IMG/VR virus record: IMGVR_UViG_3300044912_000025
Coordinates: 1 to 37,380 of that record
Source: a virus
DNA length: 37,380 nt
Reading direction: 5' to 3' (one strand)
The notes under the pieces are model-generated. The model saw only the letters and a program-made list of their open reading frames with translations. It made no database searches and was not told the DNA's origin. This document shows, piece by piece, positions 29,581 to 37,352 of the stretch (position 1 is its first letter; each line of letters starts with the position of its first letter). A program made the translations under genes and the position numbers.

Positions 29581-29752
29581 GAACTTAGCTGCAGCAGGAT
29601 TTACTGGAAGATTTAAAGCTACTAATGGCGTACATTCTTTTCGTGGTAAAATTAATGCTGATGGAACGATAAAGAAGATTAAAGTAAGAACGGTAGCCGA
29701 GAGCAGAGCAGAGATCAACAGGATATTACATGGCAATCAAGCTAACAAATAA
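29558..29752 (+). CDS. small basic phage protein
   Basis: 64 residues: MSVNEFIKNLAAAGFTGRFK, then KINADGTIKKIKVRTVAESR and a C-terminal helix. The start at 29558 has GGAGG seven bases upstream; an upstream in-frame ATG-equivalent lacks one. Basic and possibly nucleic-acid binding. Unknown function. Confidence 0.65.
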   Translation: MSVNEFIKNLAAAGFTGRFKATNGVHSFRGKINADGTIKKIKVRTVAESRAEINRILHGNQANK

Positions 29753-29999
29753 AGAGCAAGCTGTTTATGATACTTCAATGTTTGGCTATAGCGTTAAGCA
29801 ACTAGCAGAGACTTTTGAGGTTACAGAGTCACAGATTAAACGACACTTCTGCAGCATCTACAAGAAACGTGCTGTGGATAATAGAATTGAGTTGATGGCA
29901 AAGCATATTATGATGCTAGACAACAAGATCAGAGAGCTTGATCAACAAGTAGATAATCTTGAAGAAATTATAATAGAGATAAGGGAAGGGTATGACTAG
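29730..29999 (+). CDS. GerE/LuxR-type HTH regulator with a coiled-coil tail
   Basis: 89 residues. LTNKEQAVYDTSMFGYSVKQ and LAETFEVTESQIKRHFCSIY, then KKRAVDNRIELM, match the LuxR/GerE helix-turn-helix (residues 5-57). A coiled coil follows (60-88), likely for dimerisation. There is no receiver or ligand domain. It overlaps the preceding gene by 23 bases. It could switch early to late promoters or act on host genes. Confidence 0.75.
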   Translation: MAIKLTNKEQAVYDTSMFGYSVKQLAETFEVTESQIKRHFCSIYKKRAVDNRIELMAKHIMMLDNKIRELDQQVDNLEEIIIEIREGYD

Positions 30000-30001
30000 C
30001 A

Positions 30002-30307
30002 ATGGCTAAGTCAAAATACAAATCTAAAGAGGAGAAAGATCACTATGATCGAATTAGTCAGCATGGTTGTATTGCTTGTCATGTTATTGGTTACGGTTTT
30101 TCTCCTTGCGAGATTCACCATATTAGAACTGGCACAGGTGCAGGAAGAAAAGCGCATTGGTCTAAGGCTATTGGGTTATGCCCCATTCATCATCGTCTTG
30201 GTGATTCTGGTGTTGCAATTCATGCTGGGATTAAATCTTTTGAGCGAACTATTGGCATGAGTGAAGTAGAGTTGCTAAACAAACAACTGGATCTATTGAA
30301 TGGATGA
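30002..30307 (+). CDS. Ref-like HNH nuclease (recombination enhancement)
   Basis: 101 residues. Cys23-x2-Cys26, Cys36, His39-His40, Cys60, His63-His64 and His74 are arranged as in the Ref family of phages, a zinc-stabilised HNH-like nuclease that in P1 works with RecA. The core motifs are HGCIACHVIG, CEIHHIRTGTGAGRKAH and LCPIHHRLGDSGVAIHAG. It would nick DNA at RecA filaments or displacement loops. It belongs with NinB, DUF1071 and SSB. Confidence 0.85.
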   Translation: MAKSKYKSKEEKDHYDRISQHGCIACHVIGYGFSPCEIHHIRTGTGAGRKAHWSKAIGLCPIHHRLGDSGVAIHAGIKSFERTIGMSEVELLNKQLDLLNG

Positions 30308-30482
30308 TTACAAGAACGTAAAAGAAGTGACAATCTTAGTTGATGGCAAGAAAGTGCATACAAGATTATTTTACTGTAGTAAAACAAAAGGACTTCATAC
30401 TATGCCAGTCCTAGCATCAAGAGGTAAGCAAGTAGATATTGATTATATTTTAGAGGTGTTACATGAAACCAATCACAACTGA
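30300..30482 (+). CDS. small phage protein
   Basis: 60 residues, opening MDDYKNVKEVTILVDGKKVH, a beta-hairpin-like domain with two cysteine-free strands, then a short helix. The start overlaps the Ref gene by 8 bases; the ribosome site is weak. The stop overlaps the DUF3310 gene by 20 bases. Unknown function. Confidence 0.55.
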   Translation: MDDYKNVKEVTILVDGKKVHTRLFYCSKTKGLHTMPVLASRGKQVDIDYILEVLHETNHN

Positions 30483-30783
30483 TCAGGTGTGGAACGAAGA
30501 AGAAGAGCAATTATGGGAGGCATTCTTTAAACGCACAGATGCAGCACTTGCAGAAGCTGGCTTGCCTGTACCTAAAGATAACATCAACCCTAATCATTAC
30601 AAGCAAGGTAGTGTTGAGTGCATTGATGCGCTAGAGGCTGCAACTGTGAACTTAACAGGCATAGAAGCTGTCTGTACAGCTAACGCTATTAAGTACCTAT
30701 GGCGTTGGAAAGAAAAGAACGGACACGAGGATTTGGAGAAGGCATTGTGGTATATCAACAGGTTGTTGCATAAAAAGAAATAA
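30463..30783 (+). CDS. DUF3310 (SaV-like) protein
   Basis: 106 residues. NPNHYKQGSVECIDALEAAT (residues 43-62), AVCTANAIKYLWRWKEKNG and EDLEKALWYINRL are the family hallmark. T7 gp1.7, which confers nucleotide-kinase activity, carries this domain, so a role in nucleotide metabolism is possible. It is the last early gene before the RNA region. GAGG precedes the ATG. A promoter for the RNA region overlaps its 3' end. Confidence 0.85.
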   Translation: MKPITTDQVWNEEEEQLWEAFFKRTDAALAEAGLPVPKDNINPNHYKQGSVECIDALEAATVNLTGIEAVCTANAIKYLWRWKEKNGHEDLEKALWYINRLLHKKK

Positions 30784-30795
30784 CTGTGCTATATT
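30766..30795 (+). promoter_or_regulatory. extended -10 promoter for the RNA region and late genes
   Basis: TTGCAT (30766-30771), an 18-base spacer and TATATT (30790-30795) with TG one base upstream (TGCTATATT). Transcription would start near 30802 and run through the structured RNA into the packaging genes. Confidence 0.6.
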
Positions 30796-30821
30796 CGGTT
30801 TACCAGAAATGGTACTCTCCT

Positions 30822-31090
30822 CCGAGTGTTCTTGGACTTCGATAGGTGGATGCGACCAAGCGCGATGAAACCTATCACTTTTTGAATATTTTGTTATTGG
30901 ATAATGACTGAGAATCATTATTTAAATATTTGCACTTCGCCCGTAGTTAAGCGATGCCAATAACAAGTAATATTGCTTGCTTCCTGATCCGAAGCGGCAA
31001 TCGTGGGATAACGAGAGATGATCACCTACGTTATGATGAATACTAGATACATCCAAGCTCCGAGATGGCTTGCCCATGAAAATCTCCTAT
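30822..31090 (+). ncRNA. strongly folded RNA region, candidate tmRNA body
   Basis: TTCTTGGACTTCGATAGG (30829-30846) resembles the conserved tmRNA 5' motif (TTCTGGATTCGACGGG). Several helices follow: GATAGGT/ACCTATC (30841-30877), ATAATGA/TCATTAT (30901-30921), ATTGC-GCTTC with GAAGC-GCAAT (30972-31001), CGTGGG/CCTACG (31002-31030) and CAAGC/GCTTG (31054-31072), the last able to form a pseudoknot with ATGG/CCAT. Length from here to the CCA at 31174 (about 353 nt) matches a one-piece tmRNA. Against: no clear ALAA-type tag and the 5' acceptor strand does not pair with the 3' end. Confidence 0.4.
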
Positions 31091-31174
31091 GGATAGGTAT
31101 TCTACTAAGGACGTAGGGCTGTCTGTAAAACAGTTGCTTCGGCTGGCTAGGATCGTTACCTAGACTATCCACCA
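31091..31174 (+). tRNA. tRNA-like cloverleaf, Tyr (GTA) anticodon, CCA encoded; possibly the 3' domain of a tmRNA
   Basis: Acceptor GGATAG pairs with CTATCC, followed by ACCA. The D-stem is CTAC/GTAG with a GG-containing loop; the anticodon stem GCTGT/ACAGT has the loop CTGTAAA; a variable arm has a TTCG loop; the T-stem is CTAGG/CCTAG. The 84-nt length and long variable arm fit bacterial tRNA-Tyr. Oddities: the seventh acceptor pair is G-A, two extra bases precede the D-stem, and the T-loop is ATCGTTA, with A54 and T58 in place of T54 and A58. The internal ACTAAGGACGTAG resembles a tmRNA 3' motif, so the tmRNA reading stays open. Confidence 0.55.
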
Positions 31175-31192
31175 TTTATTTAAGGCAGATAT

Positions 31193-31591
31193 ATGATTAA
31201 AGGCTTACTAGACACTAAAACCACAATCCCATCTGCTAAAGAGATTGCAAAGAATACAGAGAATGCAATCAAGAACTTCGCATTAGCACCACAAAACCCA
31301 TCATTGCCTAACACAGCCTACTGGAAAAAGATGGCTGATATGTGGCGCATCACACCAGCACAAGCAGAACGCAGACGTTGCGGCAATTGCGAATACTACG
31401 AGAACACACCAGATATGCTTGAAGCGATGGAAGCTATTCCATTGAACAAGTACGATCTATATGACGGCCAAGCACAGCGTGGCTATTGTCATAAGCTAGA
31501 CTTTATCTGCCATAACTCTCGTGTATGTAGTGTGTGGGAAGAGAAAGAATACGAACAACCAGAAGATGAGATGGAGTCAGAAGATGCGTGA
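31193..31591 (+). CDS. Cys-rich phage protein
   Basis: 132 residues. The pattern RRCGNCEYYENTPDMLEAME, then GYCHKLDFICHNSRVCSVWE places five cysteines and one histidine as for zinc binding. Similar proteins are encoded next to packaging genes of aquatic phages, to my recollection without a known function. The C-terminus is very acidic. It begins 19 bases after the tRNA-like element. Its stop overlaps the next gene's start region. Confidence 0.7.
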   Translation: MIKGLLDTKTTIPSAKEIAKNTENAIKNFALAPQNPSLPNTAYWKKMADMWRITPAQAERRRCGNCEYYENTPDMLEAMEAIPLNKYDLYDGQAQRGYCHKLDFICHNSRVCSVWEEKEYEQPEDEMESEDA

Positions 31592-31730
31592 TTTAAATAA
31601 GATTGCAGAAAAGATGGATGGCCTATGGTCTGGTGGCAAGATGCGTTACAACAAAGCACCTAAGCAACCTATGACTACAGATCAAAAGATCGACAAAGTA
31701 ATAAATAAGCTTGAAAAGAAGGGCAAATAA
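31584..31730 (+). CDS. 48-residue basic phage protein
   Basis: The start at 31584 has GGAG seven bases upstream; an earlier in-frame start at 31521 would overlap the Cys-rich gene by 70 bases. Sequence: [20 protein letters not shown], then a lysine-rich C-terminal helix ([14 protein letters not shown]). Unknown function. Confidence 0.6.
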   Translation: MRDLNKIAEKMDGLWSGGKMRYNKAPKQPMTTDQKIDKVINKLEKKGK

Positions 31731-31731
31731 T

Positions 31732-31872
31732 ATGCCATTAAAATCAGGTAAAAGCCAGAAGGTTATCAGCAAGAACATCAAAACAGAGATGGCTGCAGGT
31801 AAACCACAAAAACAAGCAATTGCAATTGCACTAAGCAAAGCAGGTAAATCTAAACCTAAGAAGGGTAAATAA
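31732..31872 (+). CDS. 46-residue very basic phage protein
   Basis: [20 protein letters not shown] followed by [19 protein letters not shown] and a lysine tail. I recognise this KVISKNI...[12 protein letters not shown] pattern from small phage and bacterial proteins of unknown role, probably nucleic-acid binding. It starts one base after the previous stop. GGGCAAATAAT gives a poor but coupled start. Confidence 0.7.
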   Translation: MPLKSGKSQKVISKNIKTEMAAGKPQKQAIAIALSKAGKSKPKKGK

Positions 31873-31874
31873 TT

Positions 31875-32192
31875 ATGAGTACAGTAGCTAGAGATGATGG
31901 CGGTAATATTGTTGATGCGTACACACCATCAACTGCACAAGTATTTACAGTAGGAAACACATCTGCACAATCAGCAGCCTTTGGGATTAATACAACGCTA
32001 GTGCGTGTATCATGCTCATTAGGTCATTGTCACATTGCATTTGGTGCTAACCCAACAGCTACCACTACATCATCAACGATGATTCCAACCAATACCGCAA
32101 CAGTTTTTAAAGTAACTGCTGGTCATAAAATGGCATACATTAAAGATGCTGGTACTTCAGCTTCAACAGTAGCAGTAACGGAGTTAGTATAA
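31875..32192 (+). CDS. small beta-rich virion protein (capsid decoration candidate)
   Basis: 105 residues. Polar T/A/S beta strands with the motif HCHIAFGANPTATTTSSTMI, a form I know from small phage structural proteins of this genome position. The Ig-like beta composition would suit a capsid decoration or fibre-cap protein. It starts two bases after the previous stop. Structural role is inference. Confidence 0.6.
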   Translation: MSTVARDDGGNIVDAYTPSTAQVFTVGNTSAQSAAFGINTTLVRVSCSLGHCHIAFGANPTATTTSSTMIPTNTATVFKVTAGHKMAYIKDAGTSASTVAVTELV

Positions 32193-32197
32193 TTTGA

Positions 32198-32278
32198 ATG
32201 AACGATCATTGGTTCGTAATAGCATTGGCTGTACTAGCTAACGTAACTTTAATTTTAAACGCAATTCATCATTGGTAA
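32198..32278 (+). CDS. 26-residue membrane peptide
   Basis: MNDHWFVIALAVLANVTLIL followed by NAIHHW. One hydrophobic segment between His/Trp-flanked ends. GGAG lies 14 bases upstream, rather far, so translation is uncertain. It fills exactly the space between two genes. Unknown function. Confidence 0.45.
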   Translation: MNDHWFVIALAVLANVTLILNAIHHW

Positions 32279-32282
32279 ATAT

Positions 32283-32981
32283 ATGGATGGACTACTAAAT
32301 TTACTGCCGTTGCAAGTTAGAACTTTATTGCAAGCTGCGAGCGGAGATAAGTCTGATATTACAGAAAAGACTTTAGATGCTGCAGAACGCAAAAGAGTTG
32401 CCGATGCTATTCTTGCATCAAGAACTTACAAGAGAAGCCTGTTGGATCTTAAAAGTGATAACAAATTAAATGATCAGCAAGCAATGGAGTATAAAAAATA
32501 CTTTCCAACGCCAGAAGCTATTAAGTCATTTAATGCTGGCTCTGGTGCTGTTGGTTACGATGATTATTACAATGCTGGTCAAGGTAAGTCAGACTGGAAC
32601 GTATTGCCATCTGGTGGCGTAAGAAATACATTAGGCCAATTTAGATATAGCACAGACAAGAACGGCAATGTTATTGTTACTGACAAGTATGACTTTGCTG
32701 GTGATATGATTCAAGGTATGCCTAAGCAAGTTGGCTATACTGACAGATACAACAATATGACACCTATGCAGAAAGCTGCGTTGGTAGCTAAAGAAACTTT
32801 TGTTATGCCTGAGATTGGATTTAGTCCTATCATTGGTGCAAAATCTTTGCCAAGTAGATTTGGTAATGCATTCGTAGGATCAGAAAACGCAAAGAACGTA
32901 AACATTAAACTTCCGCCAACTTATCAAATTAACCCTAGCGATGAAGACTTGTATTACACAAGAATGAGCTTAATGAAATAA
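32283..32981 (+). CDS. phage protein of unknown function before the terminase
   Basis: 232 residues. The first 85 residues are helical and charged. The stretch VRNTLGQFRYSTDKNGNVIV then TDKYDFAGDM (about 120-150) resembles a segment found in C-termini of large virion or polyvalent phage proteins. The end is strand-rich. Not recognised as a known enzyme. It could be packaged in the head; this is inference from position. Confidence 0.6.
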   Translation: MDGLLNLLPLQVRTLLQAASGDKSDITEKTLDAAERKRVADAILASRTYKRSLLDLKSDNKLNDQQAMEYKKYFPTPEAIKSFNAGSGAVGYDDYYNAGQGKSDWNVLPSGGVRNTLGQFRYSTDKNGNVIVTDKYDFAGDMIQGMPKQVGYTDRYNNMTPMQKAALVAKETFVMPEIGFSPIIGAKSLPSRFGNAFVGSENAKNVNIKLPPTYQINPSDEDLYYTRMSLMK

Positions 32982-33022
32982 CCTAAACAAAGGATCACCA
33001 ACCCATATGGGAGTGAACGAAA

Positions 33023-33268
33023 ATGAGTATCACAGCAAAACTTAATCCACGACATCAACAACTGATTCGTGACAAAATAAATGCAGCACTATTGATTGAT
33101 AAGCTTCAACAATGTGCATTGGAAGGGCTAGAGCTAACATCACAACAGATGAAGGCTATTGAGATATTACTCAAGAAGTCTGTGCCAGATCTACAGTCAG
33201 TTGAGATGACTGGCAATGCAGAATCTCCAATGATTATGAAAGTAATTACAGGCGTACCTAATGACTGA
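33023..33268 (+). CDS. terminase small subunit-like protein
   Basis: 81 residues, mainly helical: NPRHQQLIRDKINAALLIDK, then LQQCALEGLELTSQQMKAIE and ILLKKSVPDL. The size, helices and eight-base overlap with the terminase large subunit fit a small terminase subunit that recognises phage DNA. The middle motif (LELTSQQMKAIEILLKKSVPD) is a familiar one in podoviruses. The ATG at 33023 has a weak ribosome site (GAGTGAACG). Confidence 0.7.
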   Translation: MSITAKLNPRHQQLIRDKINAALLIDKLQQCALEGLELTSQQMKAIEILLKKSVPDLQSVEMTGNAESPMIMKVITGVPND

Positions 33269-34559
33269 TGAAGTTTTAGAGTACGAAGAGGTAGATGCAG
33301 CAAACCCACCAGATCTAGGTTATAGACCTAGACCGCCTCAACTTGATATACATCACGCAGTAAACAGGAATCGTTTTACTGTCGTTGTTGCACATAGGCG
33401 TATGGGTAAGACTGTATCAGCTATCCTACATCTTATTAACGCTGCACTAAATAACGAACAGAAAGATCCACGTTACGCATATATTGCGCCAACGTATGCA
33501 CAGGCCAAGCGAGTTGCATTCGACTATCTGGTTGAGTACACAAGGCCGCTAGGTGCAAAGGTAAACATTGCCGAGTTACGAGTGGACTTCTTAGGTAGAC
33601 GTATTAGCTTATACGGTTCTGAGAATGGCGATTCTCTTCGTGGTCAATACTTTGATGGCGTAGTGCTAGATGAGATTGGTGACCAGAATCCTAAGATATG
33701 GAACGAGATTATCCGACCTGCCTTAGCTGATCGCAAGGGCTGGTGTTTATTCATTGGTACGCCAAAGGGCAACAACCACTTTGCAGACTTTAAAGAACGA
33801 GCGCAGAAGACAGACGGTTGGCAGTTCTTAGAGTTTAAGGCAAGTGAAACAGGTATCCTAGACGATCAAGAGTTGGCTGCAGCTAAAGCCGAGATGGGCG
33901 AGGATAAATACAGACAAGAATTTGAATGCTCCTTCGATGCACCAGTAGAGGGCGCATATTACGGCCAGCTACTAAATGAAGCGGATGAACAGAACAGAGT
34001 TACAACTATTCCTAAAGACAACCTTGCTCGCATTGTTTGCTCTTGGGATTTGGGTGTTAGCGACTCAACTTGTATCTGGGTAGCACAAATTGTCGGTAAA
34101 GAAGTACAATTAATTGATGCTACTGAGAATCATGGCGTTGGCTTAGATTACTATGTTAGCTGGCTGCGTGAACGTGGCTACGACAAGGGGCAGCAGATCC
34201 TTCCGCATGACGTTCGTGTGAGAGAGATGAGTAGCGGCAAGAGTCGACAAGAGGTGCTGATGGAGGCAGGGCTAGATGTTACAATAGCACCAAGCCTGTC
34301 AGTTGCTGACGGCATTCAGGCAGTAAGACGTTTATTGCCTCGATGCTGGTTCGATGCTGAAGGCACAAAGCAAGGCTTGTCTGCACTACGAAACTATCGC
34401 AGAGTGTTTGATGAGAAGCGTAACGTATTCTTTGATACGCCATTGCATGACTGGGCTTCACACTATGCTGACAGCTTTAGGTACTTAGCAATTGGATTGA
34501 ATGAGGTTGACTCCGATTGGGGTAAACCAATTAATGTAAATAATAAATGGGTGGTGTAA
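33261..34559 (+). CDS. terL: terminase large subunit
   Basis: 432 residues. The ATPase part has Walker A VVAHRRMGKT (about 42-51), Walker B GVVLDEIGD (about 133-141) and a coupling IGTPKGNN (165-172). The nuclease part has acidic motifs around CSWDLGVSDST and HDWASHYADSFRYL. It pumps DNA into the prohead and cuts it at the end of packaging. It follows the small subunit with an eight-base overlap, and the portal gene begins on its stop codon (TAATG). Confidence 0.96.
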   Translation: MTDEVLEYEEVDAANPPDLGYRPRPPQLDIHHAVNRNRFTVVVAHRRMGKTVSAILHLINAALNNEQKDPRYAYIAPTYAQAKRVAFDYLVEYTRPLGAKVNIAELRVDFLGRRISLYGSENGDSLRGQYFDGVVLDEIGDQNPKIWNEIIRPALADRKGWCLFIGTPKGNNHFADFKERAQKTDGWQFLEFKASETGILDDQELAAAKAEMGEDKYRQEFECSFDAPVEGAYYGQLLNEADEQNRVTTIPKDNLARIVCSWDLGVSDSTCIWVAQIVGKEVQLIDATENHGVGLDYYVSWLRERGYDKGQQILPHDVRVREMSSGKSRQEVLMEAGLDVTIAPSLSVADGIQAVRRLLPRCWFDAEGTKQGLSALRNYRRVFDEKRNVFFDTPLHDWASHYADSFRYLAIGLNEVDSDWGKPINVNNKWVV

Positions 34560-36634
34560 TGGCTAAACTTTCAGAAGAAGAAATTTTAAATAGATGTCAG
34601 CTTGAGATTGATAATGCCATTGGCTATCTTGAAACCGAAACGGTTGCTCAACGTGCTGAGGCAATGGAGTATTACCTTCGTAAGCCATACGGCAATGAGG
34701 TTGAAGGTAGATCTGCAGTCGTAACTGGCGAGGTAGCTGAGGCAATTGATGGCGCTTTGCCACAACTGATCCGTGTATTTACATCTAACGAAGATGCTGT
34801 GCAGTTTGAGCCAGTCCGTGATGGTGATGAACCATTGGCTGAACAAGCTTCAGACATGGCTAACTGGGTGTTCTATAAAGACAACGATGGCTTCTTGATC
34901 CTGCATAACTGGTTCAAGGATGCGTTGCTCCAAAAGGTAGGTATTGTTAAGGCTTACTGGAGCGAAAAGAAAGACATAACCAAAGAGAAATACAAAGGCT
35001 TGACAGATGACGAACTAACCATGCTATTGATGGATGGCAAGTTTGAAGTTGTTGCACAACAAACAGATACGACTATTGGCATGGATGGCCTTGCGTACAG
35101 CACACATAACATTACAATCCAACGTACAGATGATAACAGCCGAGTTGTTATTGAGAATGTACCACCAGAAGAGTTCCTAATCTCTAAAGATGCTAGAACT
35201 ATTGCTGACTCACCGTTCGTAGCACATCGCAGGATGGTTGATCGTGGTGACTTGGTAGCAATGGGCTTTAGCAAAGAGGTTGTTGAGCGCATTCCTGCTG
35301 GTGACCGCCTAGAATACAGCCCAGAACGCTTGGCACGTTATGATCGTGATGAGTTGCCTGACTATGCAATCACTAATGACGTAGAAGTTTTCGAGTGCTA
35401 CATCAAGATTGACACAGATGGTGACGGTATTCCAGAGATGCGTAAGGTTATGTTTGCTGGCAACGAAATCTTATCGAATGAAGAGTGCGATTATGTGCCT
35501 TTCCATTCACTTTGCCCTATTCCTATCCCACATCTATTCTTTGGTCAGTCATTGGCCGACAGAACGATGGACATTCAGATTGAAAAATCAACAATTCTAC
35601 GCCAGATGCTAGACAATCTGTACTTAACTAACAATTATCGTGTTGGTGCAGTCGAAGGTCAGGTAAATCTTGATGATTTATTGACATCTACAGCAGGTGG
35701 CGTGGTTCGCATGAAGAACCCTAACGCAATCGTACCATTAACCGTACAATCTACTGCTGGTCAGTCATTCCCTATGATGGAATACTTAGATGCATCTATG
35801 GCCAAGCGTACAGGCGTGTCTGATATGCAGCAAGGACTAGATCCTAACGTACTTCAGAACGTATCTGCGACTGCTGTTGCAGCAATGACTACACAATCAG
35901 CAGGAAAGCTTGAGCTAATGGCTCGTATCTTTGCAGAAACTGGCGTGAAGAGCTTATTTAAGGGAATCCTACAGTTACTATGCAAGTACCAAAATCAACC
36001 GCGTACTGTGCGAATGCGTGGCCAATGGGTAAACTACGATCCTCGTGAGTGGTCTAATCAATATGACGTAACAATTAACGTAGGCTTGGGTAACGGTAAC
36101 CGTCAAGAACAGATTGCCATGCTACAGATGATTCTTGCAAAACAAGAAGAGATCATTGGTAAGTATGGCGCTAACAATCCGCTAGTTACTGTGACTCAGT
36201 ACCGTAAGACACTTGGCCGCATGATTGAGATGGCTGGCTTCAAGGATACAACAGCGTTTATCAATGAGATTACGCCAGAAGTTGAGCAACAAATTGCAGA
36301 AGCTGCAAGTCAACCACCAGCAGATCCTACTGCAGAAGCTGCTAGACTATATGCACAGATTGAGCAATCTAAGGCAGAACTTAAAGCACAGACTGACGCA
36401 GCTAAGAATGATCTTGATCGTGAGAAAATGGAGCTTGATAACGCTCGTAAGCAATTAGAGTTAGAGCAGAAATCTGTCAAGGATAACGCAGAGCTTGCAC
36501 TAAAAGAGATGAAGTTGCAGCTTGAAGCTCAGGCAATGGGTAAAGAAATGCAAACAAATCAAATGGATGCTGTTATGAAGGCCATTAAACAATTGCATGA
36601 TATGTCGAAAGGTGATATAAATGGCACTAACTAA
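34559..36634 (+). CDS. portal protein (P22/SU10-like)
   Basis: 691 residues from the ATG at 34559 (TAATG overlap with terL; the ATG at 34547 is less likely). MAKLSEEEILNRCQLEIDNA, then GRSAVVTGEVAEAIDGALPQ and LIRVFTSNEDAVQFEP open it as in P22-like portals. The crown and stem parts follow, with FFGQSLADRTMDIQIEKSTI and ATAVAAMTTQSAGKLELMAR. The C-terminal 90 residues are a K/E/Q coiled coil, the barrel. It forms the ring for DNA entry and exit. Length fits the P22 portal family (about 700). Confidence 0.95.
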   Translation: MAKLSEEEILNRCQLEIDNAIGYLETETVAQRAEAMEYYLRKPYGNEVEGRSAVVTGEVAEAIDGALPQLIRVFTSNEDAVQFEPVRDGDEPLAEQASDMANWVFYKDNDGFLILHNWFKDALLQKVGIVKAYWSEKKDITKEKYKGLTDDELTMLLMDGKFEVVAQQTDTTIGMDGLAYSTHNITIQRTDDNSRVVIENVPPEEFLISKDARTIADSPFVAHRRMVDRGDLVAMGFSKEVVERIPAGDRLEYSPERLARYDRDELPDYAITNDVEVFECYIKIDTDGDGIPEMRKVMFAGNEILSNEECDYVPFHSLCPIPIPHLFFGQSLADRTMDIQIEKSTILRQMLDNLYLTNNYRVGAVEGQVNLDDLLTSTAGGVVRMKNPNAIVPLTVQSTAGQSFPMMEYLDASMAKRTGVSDMQQGLDPNVLQNVSATAVAAMTTQSAGKLELMARIFAETGVKSLFKGILQLLCKYQNQPRTVRMRGQWVNYDPREWSNQYDVTINVGLGNGNRQEQIAMLQMILAKQEEIIGKYGANNPLVTVTQYRKTLGRMIEMAGFKDTTAFINEITPEVEQQIAEAASQPPADPTAEAARLYAQIEQSKAELKAQTDAAKNDLDREKMELDNARKQLELEQKSVKDNAELALKEMKLQLEAQAMGKEMQTNQMDAVMKAIKQLHDMSKGDINGTN

Positions 36635-37121
36635 AGATTCTACTGGTTACTATTTAGAGCCAAGTACAGGGCAGTATTACACGCAATACACAGCTCCAAT
36701 ATCTACTGGATACAATCCATATCCTTTTGCTGGTGTGTTTAGTCAGATGCCAATGGGTCAGTATAGCAACAACCCATTTTTTGCTGGTTCTATGGGTAGC
36801 CAATCAGCTCTAGAAGGTTTATTAACTGTAGATGGACAAATGTACAAACCATTTAGTGGCAATGCTGCAGGTATCAGTCAAGGTAAGCGATCAGTAGTAG
36901 ATGCAATGATTGGCGGTAGACAGCCTTACCAATATAACGTGCCGTCATTATCTGATATGTTCCCAGATATGCAAGGTGCAATGCAACAAACAGCAGCAAT
37001 GCCACAAGGTAATGCAGGTGCTGGCAGATTCATGGGTGGATTACTAGGCTCTATGCCTACACCAGTTTCAACAACGACAACACAAGCTCCATCATCTAGT
37101 GGGGCAGGGCGATACTTATAA
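36621..37121 (+). CDS. Gly/Pro/Met-rich phage structural protein
   Basis: 166 residues, low-complexity with TGYYLEPSTGQYYTQYTAPI near the start, repeated MxxGxxSN motifs, and a GAGRFMGGLLGS segment near the end that could be membrane-active. It follows the portal with a 14-base overlap. Possibly head-located and ejected. No recognised domain. Confidence 0.6.
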   Translation: MALTKDSTGYYLEPSTGQYYTQYTAPISTGYNPYPFAGVFSQMPMGQYSNNPFFAGSMGSQSALEGLLTVDGQMYKPFSGNAAGISQGKRSVVDAMIGGRQPYQYNVPSLSDMFPDMQGAMQQTAAMPQGNAGAGRFMGGLLGSMPTPVSTTTTQAPSSSGAGRYL

Positions 37122-37352
37122 ATGACTAAATCTGATTGGGCAAACAATCTCATCAATGATGAACACTTTGCCACAGTATTTAAGGAATTACAGGAAGTGC
37201 AGCTAAACAGGATCATCAACTCTAAGGAGCATGATGTTAAAGAGCGTGAGGCGGCATATACTAAACTAAGTGCGATCCAAGATGTCTTAGCACATATTGA
37301 ATCAATGGCAGACCAACGCAAGATTAATGAAAAGCGTTGGAAGATTTTCTAA
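37122..37352 (+). CDS. small helical phage protein (full copy)
   Basis: 76 residues: MTKSDWANNLINDEHFATVF, then a helix with KELQEVQLNRI and EREAAYTKLSAIQDVLAHIE, ending in a basic tail (KRWKIF). It begins right after the preceding stop and precedes the scaffold gene once the circle is closed. Helical and charged; might assist scaffold or portal assembly. Function unknown. The 3' 192 bases recur at the beginning of the window. Confidence 0.8.
   Translation: MTKSDWANNLINDEHFATVFKELQEVQLNRIINSKEHDVKEREAAYTKLSAIQDVLAHIESMADQRKINEKRWKIF

Noticed and set aside
30045-30260. A 71-codon hydrophobic + strand frame inside the Ref-like gene
   Set aside because: The Ref frame has conserved zinc ligands; the hydrophobic frame is its out-of-frame shadow without a ribosome site.
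30951-30972. GCCAATAACAAGTAA as a tmRNA tag (A-N-N-K-stop)
   Set aside because: Far too short for a tag and lacks the hydrophobic Ala-rich end; other frames nearby are also not convincing, so no tag was called.
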